Assembly: GCF_041146395.1 (NCBI RefSeq)
Contig: NW_027182938.1
Coordinates: 312,412-376,411, forward strand
DNA: 64,000 nt
DNA from: Eulemur rufifrons
Taxonomy: Eukaryota > Chordata > Mammalia > Primates > Lemuridae
Direction: 5' to 3'
Both the position numbers and the translations under genes were made by a program. The notes under the pieces are model-generated. The model was not told the origin of the DNA. It made no database searches and worked only from the letters and a program-made list of their open reading frames with translations. Below are positions 32,922 through 45,316 of this stretch, one piece after another (within the stretch, counting starts at the first letter, position 1; each line of letters opens with the position of its first letter).

Positions 32922-35162
32922 TGAGGCGGGTGCCGTGGGACGCCCCAAGAGGCCCAGCGGCCAGGCGTCCCTCCCTGCCCAGTCGAGTCCCTCCCGCCCG
33001 ACGCCCTGGCGCCCTGGCGCTTCCCGAGATCCCCGTGTCCAGATCGGGGCGCGGGGAGGCGGGCGGGGGGCGGGGCTGAGGGCAGGGGGAGACCCACCGC
33101 CGGGTCTGGCGCGCGGGCGCACACGCCCCCGTCCGCCACCGCCAACAGGGACGCACCGCGCCAGCGTCCCACGCCCCAGCGATCGGACCCGCGGACACGG
33201 ACACGGGCGCGCAGGGACAGCCTTCCCGGCGTGGCGACGGAGGGCCGGAGCCGGAGAGTGCGCGGGAGCCGGCCCTCCCCCGCGCCACGCCGGGGCACGG
33301 TGAGGAGGGGGTCGGGGGCGGGGCCGGGACCAGGAGGCGGGGCCGTGGGCCCGGTCCCTCCCCGCAGGTCCCGAAGACGCGCGGCCCCCCTGCCTGGGGA
33401 GGACCGTTCTGCCCCGATCCCCGTCGGGGCCGGGGGGTGGGCGGAGGAGCGGGGTGGCGGGAGGAGCCGGGGACGTCCCGGAGTACGGGGGGGGGGGGGG
33501 GCTGCGGAGAGCCAGCGGCGCTTAGGGATCCCGCCACCCGGCTCCCTGTGGGCCCGGGTCTGGGGCCCACCCCCGGCAGCCTGCAGAAGGGCCGGGACGG
33601 CCCCGCCGCTCCCGCTGCGGCTGCCGCTGCCGCCGCCTGGCGGTGGTGCCGCGGCGGGGGGAGGGGAGGAGGCGGCGGGGGCGGGGGCCGAGGCCGGGGG
33701 CGGGGCGGGGTGGCGGGAGCCGGGGCCGGCCGGGAGGGCGGAGGGAGGGGGCTCCCCCTTCGCCACCCCCCGCCCCCCGACCCCCGCAGGCCGGCGGGCG
33801 GGACCAAAGAAGGGGCGAAAGCCTAGGGCACCCCACCCGGTAGGGAGGAAACTTAAAACCCCCATCGCTCTGTCGGCTGGGAGGGGAACCCTTCCACGCA
33901 CGCTGCCCACGGGGCAGCTGGATTTATACAACCATTTGGAAAACAATTTAGCATAAAGGGATAAAAAAAAAAAAAAAAGAACAAAAAAAAAAAAACCAGG
34001 GGCATGATGTAGGAACAAGCCTATTCTCTGCGTGGCACGTACCATAGAGAAGAGAGGGCACGCGTGACCGGGAAACACCCGGGGCGGTACTCACGGGAGC
34101 CCCGTTTCCGTGGACCCGGTGAAAGACGGTTCAGAGAGATTTCCACGTCTCCCTGCGGTGCCGGTCCACAGCAGCGCCGACGAACCGCAGCTTCGCGTGT
34201 GAGAGAGGATGCTTCTCCGGACCCAAGGTCTCCCCTGGAACACAAGTTCCCCAGAATGAAGCCAGAAGGGTTCCACGTATATGATAGAGCCCGTGAAAGG
34301 AACAGAACGTCTCCGTGAGAGAGTCACGTCCTAGGGAGCCAAAACTTTCAAAGGAAAAGCGAGGAAAAGGGTGACCGTCCACAGGGGATTTGTTTGGGAG
34401 AAGGGTTTTCTGGGTTCCAGGCCTTCAGGAACAGACACACAGCGGTGTCCAACCCGGGAATAAACTCCCACGTGTATAAGGTCGGCGGTGGAGGCTCGGT
34501 ACAGTTCATTCTATTTAATAGAATCATCACAACGCTTATGCTCTAACATATCCACTTCCCAAGTTAAAAGTAAAAGAGAAAGAAACAGACTGTAAATTTC
34601 TAGTTGTCATAACCCCCTTTAAATTGGATCATGTCTTCATTCGGGGGAAATGATTATCTTGGGGATTCTGCGTCCATCTGTCTGGGAACACTGTCTAACT
34701 CTCCATGGATTTGGGCCGTCCTTGATGCTTCTGCCAAGTTTTCCGTGTAAGTCGGCACCCGTTTCCCCTAGGTGCGACGTAGATCTTCTGCGACCTCGAA
34801 TATGAATCCTTTGGAAAAGTTGCATTCGTTATCGTGTATTGGGCCTGAGCGTGTGCTGAATTTAGAGCCGGTCCGTCAGAAGTTGCGGAGGCCCGGCCCT
34901 GCCACAGCTGTCTGAGGGGCGACAGCCTCGGGGACTGAGCCTTGACATGTAAAAACCTGACCTCTCTCCAGGGTCCACGGGGCAGGGTCCGGGCCAGCCG
35001 GGGCGGTGGGGGCAGGCCCGGGGCGGGCCCGGAGGGCGGAGGGCCCCCCCTTCCCAGCCGAGGCGGGCGGCGGAGGAGGAGCCCGCCCCCCCACACACAC
35101 ACACGCCTTCTGGGCCTGGGGGTCGGGAGAGCCAAAGAGGCAAAGGAAAAAAAAACAAAAAA

Positions 35163-35271
35163 GCGTACGGCGGCCCCCGGGTCTCCCATCCAGGGCCCGG
35201 CCGGGACCGACCCTGCTTAGCTTCCCAGACCAGACGGGATCGGGCGCCTCCGGGGCGGCGCGGCCTTAGAC
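35163..35271 (-). pseudogene. 5S rRNA-derived copy A, unit U9
   Basis: Same as copy A of U1 with the long terminator; D-box-like element at 35292-35303. Confidence 0.9.
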
Positions 35272-36490
35272 TGAGGCGGGAGCTCCCGGAGGCCCCAAGA
35301 GGCCCAGCGGCCAGGCGTCCCTCCCTGCCCAGTCCAGTGCCTCCCGCCCGCCGCCCTGGCGCTTCGCCAGACCCCCTGTCCAGATCGGGGCGGGGGGGGC
35401 TGGGGGGCGAAGGTGGGCGGGGACCAGGGCAAGGAGAGACTGACGGGTCTGGCGGTCGGTCGGGCGCACACGGCCCCCTCCCCCACCGAAAACAGGGACG
35501 CACCGCACCAGCGTCCCACGCCCCAGCGATCGGACCCACGGACACGGACACGGGCGCGCAGGGACAGCCTTCCAGGCGTGGGGAGGGCGGGACGGAGCCG
35601 GAGAGTGCGCGGGAGCCGGCCCTCCCCCGCGCCAGGCCAGGGCACGGTGGGCAGGGGCTCGGGGGCGGGGCCGGGACCAGGAGGCGGGGCCGGGAGGTCC
35701 GGAAGACGCGCGGCCCCCCTGCCTGGGGAGGACCGTTCTGCCCCGATCCCCGATCCCCGTCGGGGCACGCGGGTGGCAGCGGCACCCGCGGGGTCCCGGT
35801 GCCGGCCGGCCCGTCGCTTGGTCGGGCGGCCGGCGGGTCGTTGGGGTCCGGGAGCGCGCGCTCCCCGCTGTTCCCTGGTTTCCCGTGGCACGTCCTCTCT
35901 GTCTGCCCGGGTGGCCGTGGCCGGCGACCTGCCGTGTGCGGCGCGGTGCGGTGCGCCTGTGTGTCCCTCGGGAGCCCCCCCGCCTCCCCGGGAGAGGAGC
36001 CCCGCCCAGCGTGAGTCCCGGGCCGGAGGCCCCGGTGTGCGGGGGCGGAGAGGAAGTCCACGGTGGGCTGGGGGTCGGGGGCCCAGGGGACGGTTTTCTT
36101 CCGCGGGCTGGCCCCCCGCCCGCCGAAGGGGACGTCCCGGAGTACGGGGGGCCGGGGAGAGCCAGCAGCGCTTAGGGATCCCGCCACCCGGTCCGCTGTG
36201 GGCCCGGGTCTGGGGCCCCCCCGGCTGCCGGCAGAAGGGCTGGGATGGCCCCGCCGCTCCCGCTCCCGCTGCCGCCGCCTGGCGGTGCTGCAGGGGAAGA
36301 GGCGCCGGGGGCCGGGGCCGGGCCGGGGGAGGAGCGGGGTGGCGGGAGCCGGGGACGTTTCGGAGGGCGGAGGGGCCCCCCCTTCCCAGCCTAGGCGGGC
36401 GGAGGAGGGGGAGACCCCCACACACACACACACATTCCGGGCCAGGGGGGGTCGGGACAGCAAAAGAGGCAAAGGAAAAAGAAAACAAAA

Positions 36491-36598
36491 GCGTACGGCG
36501 GCCCCCGGTCTCCCATCCAGGGCCTGGCCGGGCCCGACCCTGCTTAGCTTCCCAGAGCAGACGGGATCGGGCGCCTCAGGGGCGGCGCGGCCTTAGAC
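36491..36598 (-). pseudogene. 5S rRNA-derived copy B, unit U9
   Basis: Same as copy B of U1; D-box-like element at 36619-36630. Confidence 0.9.
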
Positions 36599-37042
36599 TG
36601 AGGCGGGTGCCGTGGGACGCCCCAAGAGGCCCAGCGGCCAGGCGTCCTTCCCTGCCCAGTCGAGTCCCTCCCGCCCGCCGCCCTGGCGCCCTGGCGCTTC
36701 CCGAGACCCCCGTGTCCAGCTCGGGGCGCGGGGAGGCGGGCGGGGGGCGGGGCTGAGGGCAGGGGGAGACCGACGGGTCTGGCGCGCGGGCGCACACGCC
36801 CCCCTCCGTCACCGCCAACACGGACGCACCGCGCCAGCGTCCCACGCCCCCACGAGCAGACCCACGGACAGGGACACGGGCGCGCAGGGACAGACTTCCC
36901 GGCGTGGGGACGGAGGGCCAGAGCTGGAGAGTGCGCGGGTGCGGGCTCTCCCCCGCGCCACGCCGGTGACACACACAGGCACACAGCTTCCAGGCCAGGG
37001 GGCGGGGCAGCAAAAGAGGCAAAGGACAAAAAAAACAAAAAA

Positions 37043-37160
37043 GCGTACGGCGGCCCCCGGGTCTCCCGGGTCTCCCATCCAGGACCCGGCCGGGCCCGAC
37101 CCTGCTTAGCTTCCCAGAGCAGACGGGATCGGGCGCCTTCGGGGCGGCGCGGCCTTAGAC
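37043..37160 (-). pseudogene. 5S rRNA-derived copy C, unit U9
   Basis: Same as copy C of U1; D-box-like element at 37181-37192. Confidence 0.9.
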
Positions 37161-39241
37161 TGAGGCGGGTGCCGTGGGACGCCCCAAGAGGCCCAGCGGC
37201 CAGGCGTCCCTCCCTGCCCAGTCGAGTCCCTCCCGCCCGACGCCCTGGCGCCCTGGCGCTTCCCGAGATCCCCGTGTCCAGATCGGGGCGCGGGGAGGCG
37301 GGCGGGGGGCGGGGCTGAGGGCAGGGGGAGACCCACCGCCGGGTCTGGCGCGCGGGCGCACACGCCCCCGTCCGCCACCGCCAACAGGGACGCACCGCGC
37401 CAGCGTCCCACGCCCCAGCGATCGGACCCGCGGACACGGACACGGGCGCGCAGGGACAGCCTTCCCGGCGTGGCGACGGAGGGCCGGAGCCGGAGAGTGC
37501 GCGGGAGCCGGCCCTCCCCCGCGCCACGCCGGGGCACGGTGAGGAGGGGGTCGGGGGCGGGGCCGGGACCAGGAGGCGGGGCCGTGGGCCCGGTCCCTCC
37601 CCGCAGGTCCCGAAGACGCGCGGCCCCCCTGCCTGGGGAGGACCGTTCTGCCCCGATCCCCGTCGGGGCCGGGGGGTGGGCGGAGGAGCGGGGTGGCGGG
37701 AGGAGCCGGGGACGTCCCGGAGTACGGGGGGGGGGGGGGGGGGCTGCGGAGAGCCAGCGGCGCTTAGGGATCCCGCCACCCGGCTCCCTGTGGGCCCGGG
37801 TCTGGGGCCCACCCCCGGCAGCCTGCAGAAGGGCCGGGACGGCCCCGCCGCTCCCGCTGCGGCTGCCGCTGCCGCCGCCTGGCGGTGGTGCCGCGGCGGG
37901 GGGAGGGGAGGAGGCGGCGGGGGCGGGGGCCGAGGCCGGGGGCGGGGCGGGGTGGCGGGAGCCGGGGCCGGCCGGGAGGGCGGAGGGAGGGGGCTCCCCC
38001 TTCGCCACCCCCCGCCCCCCGACCCCCGCAGGCCGGCGGGCGGGACCAAAGAAGGGGCGAAAGCCTAGGGCACCCCACCCGGTAGGGAGGAAACTTAAAA
38101 CCCCGATCGCTCTGTCGGCTGGGAGGGGAACCCTTCCACGCACGCTGCCCACGGGGCAGCTGGATTTATACAACCATTTGGAAAACAATTTAGCATAAAG
38201 GGATAAAAAAAAAAAAAAAAGAACAAAAAAAAAAAAACCAGGGGCATGATGTAGGAACAAGCCTATTCTCTGCGTGGCACGTACCATAGAGAAGAGAGGG
38301 CACGCGTGACCGGGAAACACCCGGGGCGGTACTCACGGGAGCCCCGTTTCCGTGGACCCGGTGAAAGACGGTTCAGAGAGATTTCCACGTCTCCCTGCGG
38401 TGCCGGTCCACAGCAGCGCCGACGAACCGCAGCTTCGCGTGTGAGAGAGGATGCTTCTCCGGACCCAAGGTCTCCCCTGGAACACAAGTTCCCCAGAATG
38501 AAGCCAGAAGGGTTCCACGTATATGATAGAGCCCGTGAAAGGAACAGAACGTCTCCGTGAGAGAGTCACGTCCTAGGGAGCCAAAACTTTCAAAGGAAAA
38601 GCGAGGAAAAGGGTGACCGTCCACAGGGGATTTGTTTGGGAGAAGGGTTTTCTGGGTTCCAGGCCTTCAGGAACAGACACACAGCGGTGTCCAACCCGGG
38701 AATAAACTCCCACGTGTATAAGGTCGGCGGTGGAGGCTCGGTACAGTTCATTCTATTTAATAGAATCATCACAACGCTTATGCTCTAACATATCCACTTC
38801 CCAAGTTAAAAGTAAAAGAGAAAGAAACAGACTGTAAATTTCTAGTTGTCATAACCCCCTTTAAATTGGATCATGTCTTCATTCGGGGGAAATGATTATC
38901 TTGGGGATTCTGCGTCCATCTGTCTGGGAACACTGTCTAACTCTCCATGGATTTGGGCCGTCCTTGATGCTTCTGCCAAGTTTTCCGTGTAAGTCGGCAC
39001 CCGTTTCCCCTAGGTGCGACGTAGATCTTCTGCGACCTCGAATATGAATCCTTTGGAAAAGTTGCATTCGTTATCGTGTATTGGGCCTGAGTGTGTGCTG
39101 AATTTAGAGCCGGTCCGTCAGAAGTTGCGGAGGCCCGGCCCTGCCACAGCTGTCTGAGGGGCGACAGCCTCGGGGACTGAGCCTTGACATGTAAAAACCT
39201 GACCTCTCTCCAGGGTCCACGGGGCAGGGTCCGGGCAAAAA

Positions 39242-39350
39242 GCGTACGGCGGCCCCCGGGTCTCCCATCCAGGGCCCGGCCGGGACCGACCCTGCTTAGC
39301 TTCCCAGACCAGACGGGATCGGGCGCCTCCGGGGCGGCGCGGCCTTAGAC
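39242..39350 (-). pseudogene. 5S rRNA-derived copy A, unit U10 (short terminator)
   Basis: T5 terminator at 39237-39241; D-box-like element at 39371-39382. Confidence 0.9.
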
Positions 39351-40569
39351 TGAGGCGGGAGCTCCCGGAGGCCCCAAGAGGCCCAGCGGCCAGGCGTCCC
39401 TCCCTGCCCAGTCCAGTGCCTCCCGCCCGCCGCCCTGGCGCTTCGCCAGACCCCCTGTCCAGATCGGGGCGGGGGGGGCTGGGGGGCGAAGGTGGGCGGG
39501 GACCAGGGCAAGGAGAGACTGACGGGTCTGGCGGTCGGTCGGGCGCACACGGCCCCCTCCCCCACCGAAAACAGGGACGCACCGCACCAGCGTCCCACGC
39601 CCCAGCGATCGGACCCACGGACACGGACACGGGCGCGCAGGGACAGCCTTCCAGGCGTGGGGAGGGCGGGACGGAGCCGGAGAGTGCGCGGGAGCCGGCC
39701 CTCCCCCGCGCCAGGCCAGGGCACGGTGGGCAGGGGCTCGGGGGCGGGGCCGGGACCAGGAGGCGGGGCCGGGAGGTCCGGAAGACGCGCGGCCCCCCTG
39801 CCTGGGGAGGACCGTTCTGCCCCGATCCCCGATCCCCGTCGGGGCACGCGGGTGGCAGCGGCACCCGCGGGGTCCCGGTGCCGGCCGGCCCGTCGCTTGG
39901 TCGGGCGGCCGGCGGGTCGTTGGGGTCCGGGAGCGCGCGCTCCCCGCTGTTCCCTGGTTTCCCGTGGCACGTCCTCTCTGTCTGCCCGGGTGGCCGTGGC
40001 CGGCGACCTGCCGTGTGCGGCGCGGTGCGGTGCGCCTGTGTGTCCCTCGGGAGCCCCCCCGCCTCCCCGGGAGAGGAGCCCCGCCCAGCGTGAGTCCCGG
40101 GCCGGAGGCCCCGGTGTGCGGGGGCGGAGAGGAAGTCCACGGTGGGCTGGGGGTCGGGGGCCCAGGGGACGGTTTTCTTCCGCGGGCTGGCCCCCCGCCC
40201 GCCGAAGGGGACGTCCCGGAGTACGGGGGGCCGGGGAGAGCCAGCAGCGCTTAGGGATCCCGCCACCCGGTCCGCTGTGGGCCCGGGTCTGGGGCCCCCC
40301 CGGCTGCCGGCAGAAGGGCTGGGATGGCCCCGCCGCTCCCGCTCCCGCTGCCGCCGCCTGGCGGTGCTGCAGGGGAAGAGGCGCCGGGGGCCGGGGCCGG
40401 GCCGGGGGAGGAGCGGGGTGGCGGGAGCCGGGGACGTTTCGGAGGGCGGAGGGGCCCCCCCTTCCCAGCCTAGGCGGGCGGAGGAGGGGGAGACCCCCCC
40501 ACACACACACACATTCCGGGCCAGGGGGGGTCGGGACAGCAAAAGAGGCAAAGGAAAAAGAAAACAAAA

Positions 40570-40677
40570 GCGTACGGCGGCCCCCGGTCTCCCATCCAGG
40601 GCCTGGCCGGGCCCGACCCTGCTTAGCTTCCCAGAGCAGACGGGATCGGGCGCCTCAGGGGCGGCGCGGCCTTAGAC
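40570..40677 (-). pseudogene. 5S rRNA-derived copy B, unit U10
   Basis: Same as copy B of U1; D-box-like element at 40698-40709. Confidence 0.9.
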
Positions 40678-41121
40678 TGAGGCGGGTGCCGTGGGACGCC
40701 CCAAGAGGCCCAGCGGCCAGGCGTCCTTCCCTGCCCAGTCGAGTCCCTCCCGCCCGCCGCCCTGGCGCCCTGGCGCTTCCCGAGACCCCCGTGTCCAGCT
40801 CGGGGCGCGGGGAGGCGGGCGGGGGGCGGGGCTGAGGGCAGGGGGAGACCGACGGGTCTGGCGCGCGGGCGCACACGCCCCCCTCCGTCACCGCCAACAC
40901 GGACGCACCGCGCCAGCGTCCCACGCCCCCACGAGCAGACCCACGGACAGGGACACGGGCGCGCAGGGACAGACTTCCCGGCGTGGGGACGGAGGGCCAG
41001 AGCTGGAGAGTGCGCGGGTGCGGGCTCTCCCCCGCGCCACGCCGGTGACACACACAGGCACACAGCTTCCAGGCCAGGGGGCGGGGCAGCAAAAGAGGCA
41101 AAGGACAAAAAAAACAAAAAA

Positions 41122-41239
41122 GCGTACGGCGGCCCCCGGGTCTCCCGGGTCTCCCATCCAGGACCCGGCCGGGCCCGACCCTGCTTAGCTTCCCAGAGCA
41201 GACGGGATCGGGCGCCTTCGGGGCGGCGCGGCCTTAGAC
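41122..41239 (-). pseudogene. 5S rRNA-derived copy C, unit U10
   Basis: Same as copy C of U1; D-box-like element at 41260-41271. Confidence 0.9.
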
Positions 41240-43318
41240 TGAGGCGGGTGCCGTGGGACGCCCCAAGAGGCCCAGCGGCCAGGCGTCCCTCCCTGCCCAG
41301 TCGAGTCCCTCCCGCCCGACGCCCTGGCGCCCTGGCGCTTCCCGAGATCCCCGTGTCCAGATCGGGGCGCGGGGAGGCGGGCGGGGGGCGGGGCTGAGGG
41401 CAGGGGGAGACCCACCGCCGGGTCTGGCGCGCGGGCGCACACGCCCCCGTCCGCCACCGCCAACAGGGACGCACCGCGCCAGCGTCCCACGCCCCAGCGA
41501 TCGGACCCGCGGACACGGACACGGGCGCGCAGGGACAGCCTTCCCGGCGTGGCGACGGAGGGCCGGAGCCGGAGAGTGCGCGGGAGCCGGCCCTCCCCCG
41601 CGCCACGCCGGGGCACGGTGAGGAGGGGGTCGGGGGCGGGGCCGGGACCAGGAGGCGGGGCCGTGGGCCCGGTCCCTCCCCGCAGGTCCCGAAGACGCGC
41701 GGCCCCCCTGCCTGGGGAGGACCGTTCTGCCCCGATCCCCGTCGGGGCCGGGGGGTGGGCGGAGGAGCGGGGTGGCGGGAGGAGCCGGGGACGTCCCGGA
41801 GTACGGGGGGGGGGGGGGGGCTGCGGAGAGCCAGCGGCGCTTAGGGATCCCGCCACCCGGCTCCCTGTGGGCCCGGGTCTGGGGCCCACCCCCGGCAGCC
41901 TGCAGAAGGGCCGGGACGGCCCCGCCGCTCCCGCTGCGGCTGCCGCTGCCGCCGCCTGGCGGTGGTGCCGCGGCGGGGGGAGGGGAGGAGGCGGCGGGGG
42001 CGGGGGCCGAGGCCGGGGGCGGGGCGGGGTGGCGGGAGCCGGGGCCGGCCGGGAGGGCGGAGGGAGGGGGCTCCCCCTTCGCCACCCCCCGCCCCCCGAC
42101 CCCCGCAGGCCGGCGGGCGGGACCAAAGAAGGGGCGAAAGCCTAGGGCACCCCACCCGGTAGGGAGGAAACTTAAAACCCCGATCGCTCTGTCGGCTGGG
42201 AGGGGAACCCTTCCACGCACGCTGCCCACGGGGCAGCTGGATTTATACAACCATTTGGAAAACAATTTAGCATAAAGGGATAAAAAAAAAAAAAAAAGAA
42301 CAAAAAAAAAAAAACCAGGGGCATGATGTAGGAACAAGCCTATTCTCTGCGTGGCACGTACCATAGAGAAGAGAGGGCACGCGTGACCGGGAAACACCCG
42401 GGGCGGTACTCACGGGAGCCCCGTTTCCGTGGACCCGGTGAAAGACGGTTCAGAGAGATTTCCACGTCTCCCTGCGGTGCCGGTCCACAGCAGCGCCGAC
42501 GAACCGCAGCTTCGCGTGTGAGAGAGGATGCTTCTCCGGACCCAAGGTCTCCCCTGGAACACAAGTTCCCCAGAATGAAGCCAGAAGGGTTCCACGTATA
42601 TGATAGAGCCCGTGAAAGGAACAGAACGTCTCCGTGAGAGAGTCACGTCCTAGGGAGCCAAAACTTTCAAAGGAAAAGCGAGGAAAAGGGTGACCGTCCA
42701 CAGGGGATTTGTTTGGGAGAAGGGTTTTCTGGGTTCCAGGCCTTCAGGAACAGACACACAGCGGTGTCCAACCCGGGAATAAACTCCCACGTGTATAAGG
42801 TCGGCGGTGGAGGCTCGGTACAGTTCATTCTATTTAATAGAATCATCACAACGCTTATGCTCTAACATATCCACTTCCCAAGTTAAAAGTAAAAGAGAAA
42901 GAAACAGACTGTAAATTTCTAGTTGTCATAACCCCCTTTAAATTGGATCATGTCTTCATTCGGGGGAAATGATTATCTTGGGGATTCTGCGTCCATCTGT
43001 CTGGGAACACTGTCTAACTCTCCATGGATTTGGGCCGTCCTTGATGCTTCTGCCAAGTTTTCCGTGTAAGTCGGCACCCGTTTCCCCTAGGTGCGACGTA
43101 GATCTTCTGCGACCTCGAATATGAATCCTTTGGAAAAGTTGCATTCGTTATCGTGTATTGGGCCTGAGCGTGTGCTGAATTTAGAGCCGGTCCGTCAGAA
43201 GTTGCGGAGGCCCGGCCCTGCCACAGCTGTCTGAGGGGCGACAGCCTCGGGGACTGAGCCTTGACATGTAAAAACCTGACCTCTCTCCAGGGTCCACGGG
43301 GCAGGGTCCGGGCAAAAA

Positions 43319-43427
43319 GCGTACGGCGGCCCCCGGGTCTCCCATCCAGGGCCCGGCCGGGACCGACCCTGCTTAGCTTCCCAGACCAGACGGGATCGGG
43401 CGCCTCCGGGGCGGCGCGGCCTTAGAC
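43319..43427 (-). pseudogene. 5S rRNA-derived copy A, unit U11 (short terminator)
   Basis: T5 terminator at 43314-43318; D-box-like element at 43448-43459. Confidence 0.9.
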
Positions 43428-44646
43428 TGAGGCGGGAGCTCCCGGAGGCCCCAAGAGGCCCAGCGGCCAGGCGTCCCTCCCTGCCCAGTCCAGTGCCTCC
43501 CGCCCGCCGCCCTGGCGCTTCGCCAGACCCCCTGTCCAGATCGGGGCGGGGGGGGCTGGGGGGCGAAGGTGGGCGGGGACCAGGGCAAGGAGAGACTGAC
43601 GGGTCTGGCGGTCGGTCGGGCGCACACGGCCCCCTCCCCCACCGAAAACAGGGACGCACCGCACCAGCGTCCCACGCCCCAGCGATCGGACCCACGGACA
43701 CGGACACGGGCGCGCAGGGACAGCCTTCCAGGCGTGGGGAGGGCGGGACGGAGCCGGAGAGTGCGCGGGAGCCGGCCCTCCCCCGCGCCAGGCCAGGGCA
43801 CGGTGGGCAGGGGCTCGGGGGCGGGGCCGGGACCAGGAGGCGGGGCCGGGAGGTCCGGAAGACGCGCGGCCCCCCTGCCTGGGGAGGACCGTTCTGCCCC
43901 GATCCCCGATCCCCGTCGGGGCACGCGGGTGGCAGCGGCACCCGCGGGGTCCCGGTGCCGGCCGGCCCGTCGCTTGGTCGGGCGGCCGGCGGGTCGTTGG
44001 GGTCCGGGAGCGCGCGCTCCCCGCTGTTCCCTGGTTTCCCGTGGCACGTCCTCTCTGTCTGCCCGGGTGGCCGTGGCCGGCGACCTGCCGTGTGCGGCGC
44101 GGTGCGGTGCGCCTGTGTGTCCCTCGGGAGCCCCCCCGCCTCCCCGGGAGAGGAGCCCCGCCCAGCGTGAGTCCCGGGCCGGAGGCCCCGGTGTGCGGGG
44201 GCGGAGAGGAAGTCCACGGTGGGCTGGGGGTCGGGGGCCCAGGGGACGGTTTTCTTCCGCGGGCTGGCCCCCCGCCCGCCGAAGGGGACGTCCCGGAGTA
44301 CGGGGGGCCGGGGAGAGCCAGCAGCGCTTAGGGATCCCGCCACCCGGTCCGCTGTGGGCCCGGGTCTGGGGCCCCCCCGGCTGCCGGCAGAAGGGCTGGG
44401 ATGGCCCCGCCGCTCCCGCTCCCGCTGCCGCCGCCTGGCGGTGCTGCAGGGGAAGAGGCGCCGGGGGCCGGGGCCGGGCCGGGGGAGGAGCGGGGTGGCG
44501 GGAGCCGGGGACGTTTCGGAGGGCGGAGGGGCCCCCCCTTCCCAGCCTAGGCGGGCGGAGGAGGGGGAGACCCCCCCACACACACACACATTCCGGGCCA
44601 GGGGGGGTCGGGACAGCAAAAGAGGCAAAGGAAAAAGAAAACAAAA

Positions 44647-44754
44647 GCGTACGGCGGCCCCCGGTCTCCCATCCAGGGCCTGGCCGGGCCCGACCCTGCT
44701 TAGCTTCCCAGAGCAGACGGGATCGGGCGCCTCAGGGGCGGCGCGGCCTTAGAC
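44647..44754 (-). pseudogene. 5S rRNA-derived copy B, unit U11
   Basis: Same as copy B of U1; D-box-like element at 44775-44786. Confidence 0.9.
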
Positions 44755-45198
44755 TGAGGCGGGTGCCGTGGGACGCCCCAAGAGGCCCAGCGGCCAGGCG
44801 TCCTTCCCTGCCCAGTCGAGTCCCTCCCGCCCGCCGCCCTGGCGCCCTGGCGCTTCCCGAGACCCCCGTGTCCAGCTCGGGGCGCGGGGAGGCGGGCGGG
44901 GGGCGGGGCTGAGGGCAGGGGGAGACCGACGGGTCTGGCGCGCGGGCGCACACGCCCCCCTCCGTCACCGCCAACACGGACGCACCGCGCCAGCGTCCCA
45001 CGCCCCCACGAGCAGACCCACGGACAGGGACACGGGCGCGCAGGGACAGACTTCCCGGCGTGGGGACGGAGGGCCAGAGCTGGAGAGTGCGCGGGTGCGG
45101 GCTCTCCCCCGCGCCACGCCGGTGACACACACAGGCACACAGCTTCCAGGCCAGGGGGCGGGGCAGCAAAAGAGGCAAAGGACAAAAAAAACAAAAAA

Positions 45199-45316
45199 GC
45201 GTACGGCGGCCCCCGGGTCTCCCGGGTCTCCCATCCAGGACCCGGCCGGGCCCGACCCTGCTTAGCTTCCCAGAGCAGACGGGATCGGGCGCCTTCGGGG
45301 CGGCGCGGCCTTAGAC
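45199..45316 (-). pseudogene. 5S rRNA-derived copy C, unit U11
   Basis: Same as copy C of U1; D-box-like element at 45337-45348. Confidence 0.9.

Larger units (their letters stand above)
29758..33822 (+). repeat. Unit U8, short-prime class (4065 bp)
   Basis: 163-bp deletion (junction 30915/30916) plus a nested 14-bp deletion at about 30910 between two agggtcc direct repeats. T at 30785, 10-C tract, G15 at 33487-33501. Confidence 0.97.
33823..38064 (+). repeat. Unit U9, long class (4242 bp)
   Basis: C at 33863, 5-C tract, G18 at 37726-37743 (the last two shared with U6). Confidence 0.97.
38065..42141 (+). repeat. Unit U10, short class (4077 bp)
   Basis: 163-bp deletion (junction 39236/39237), T at 39092, 7-C tract, G16 at 41805-41820. 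Confidence 0.97.
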
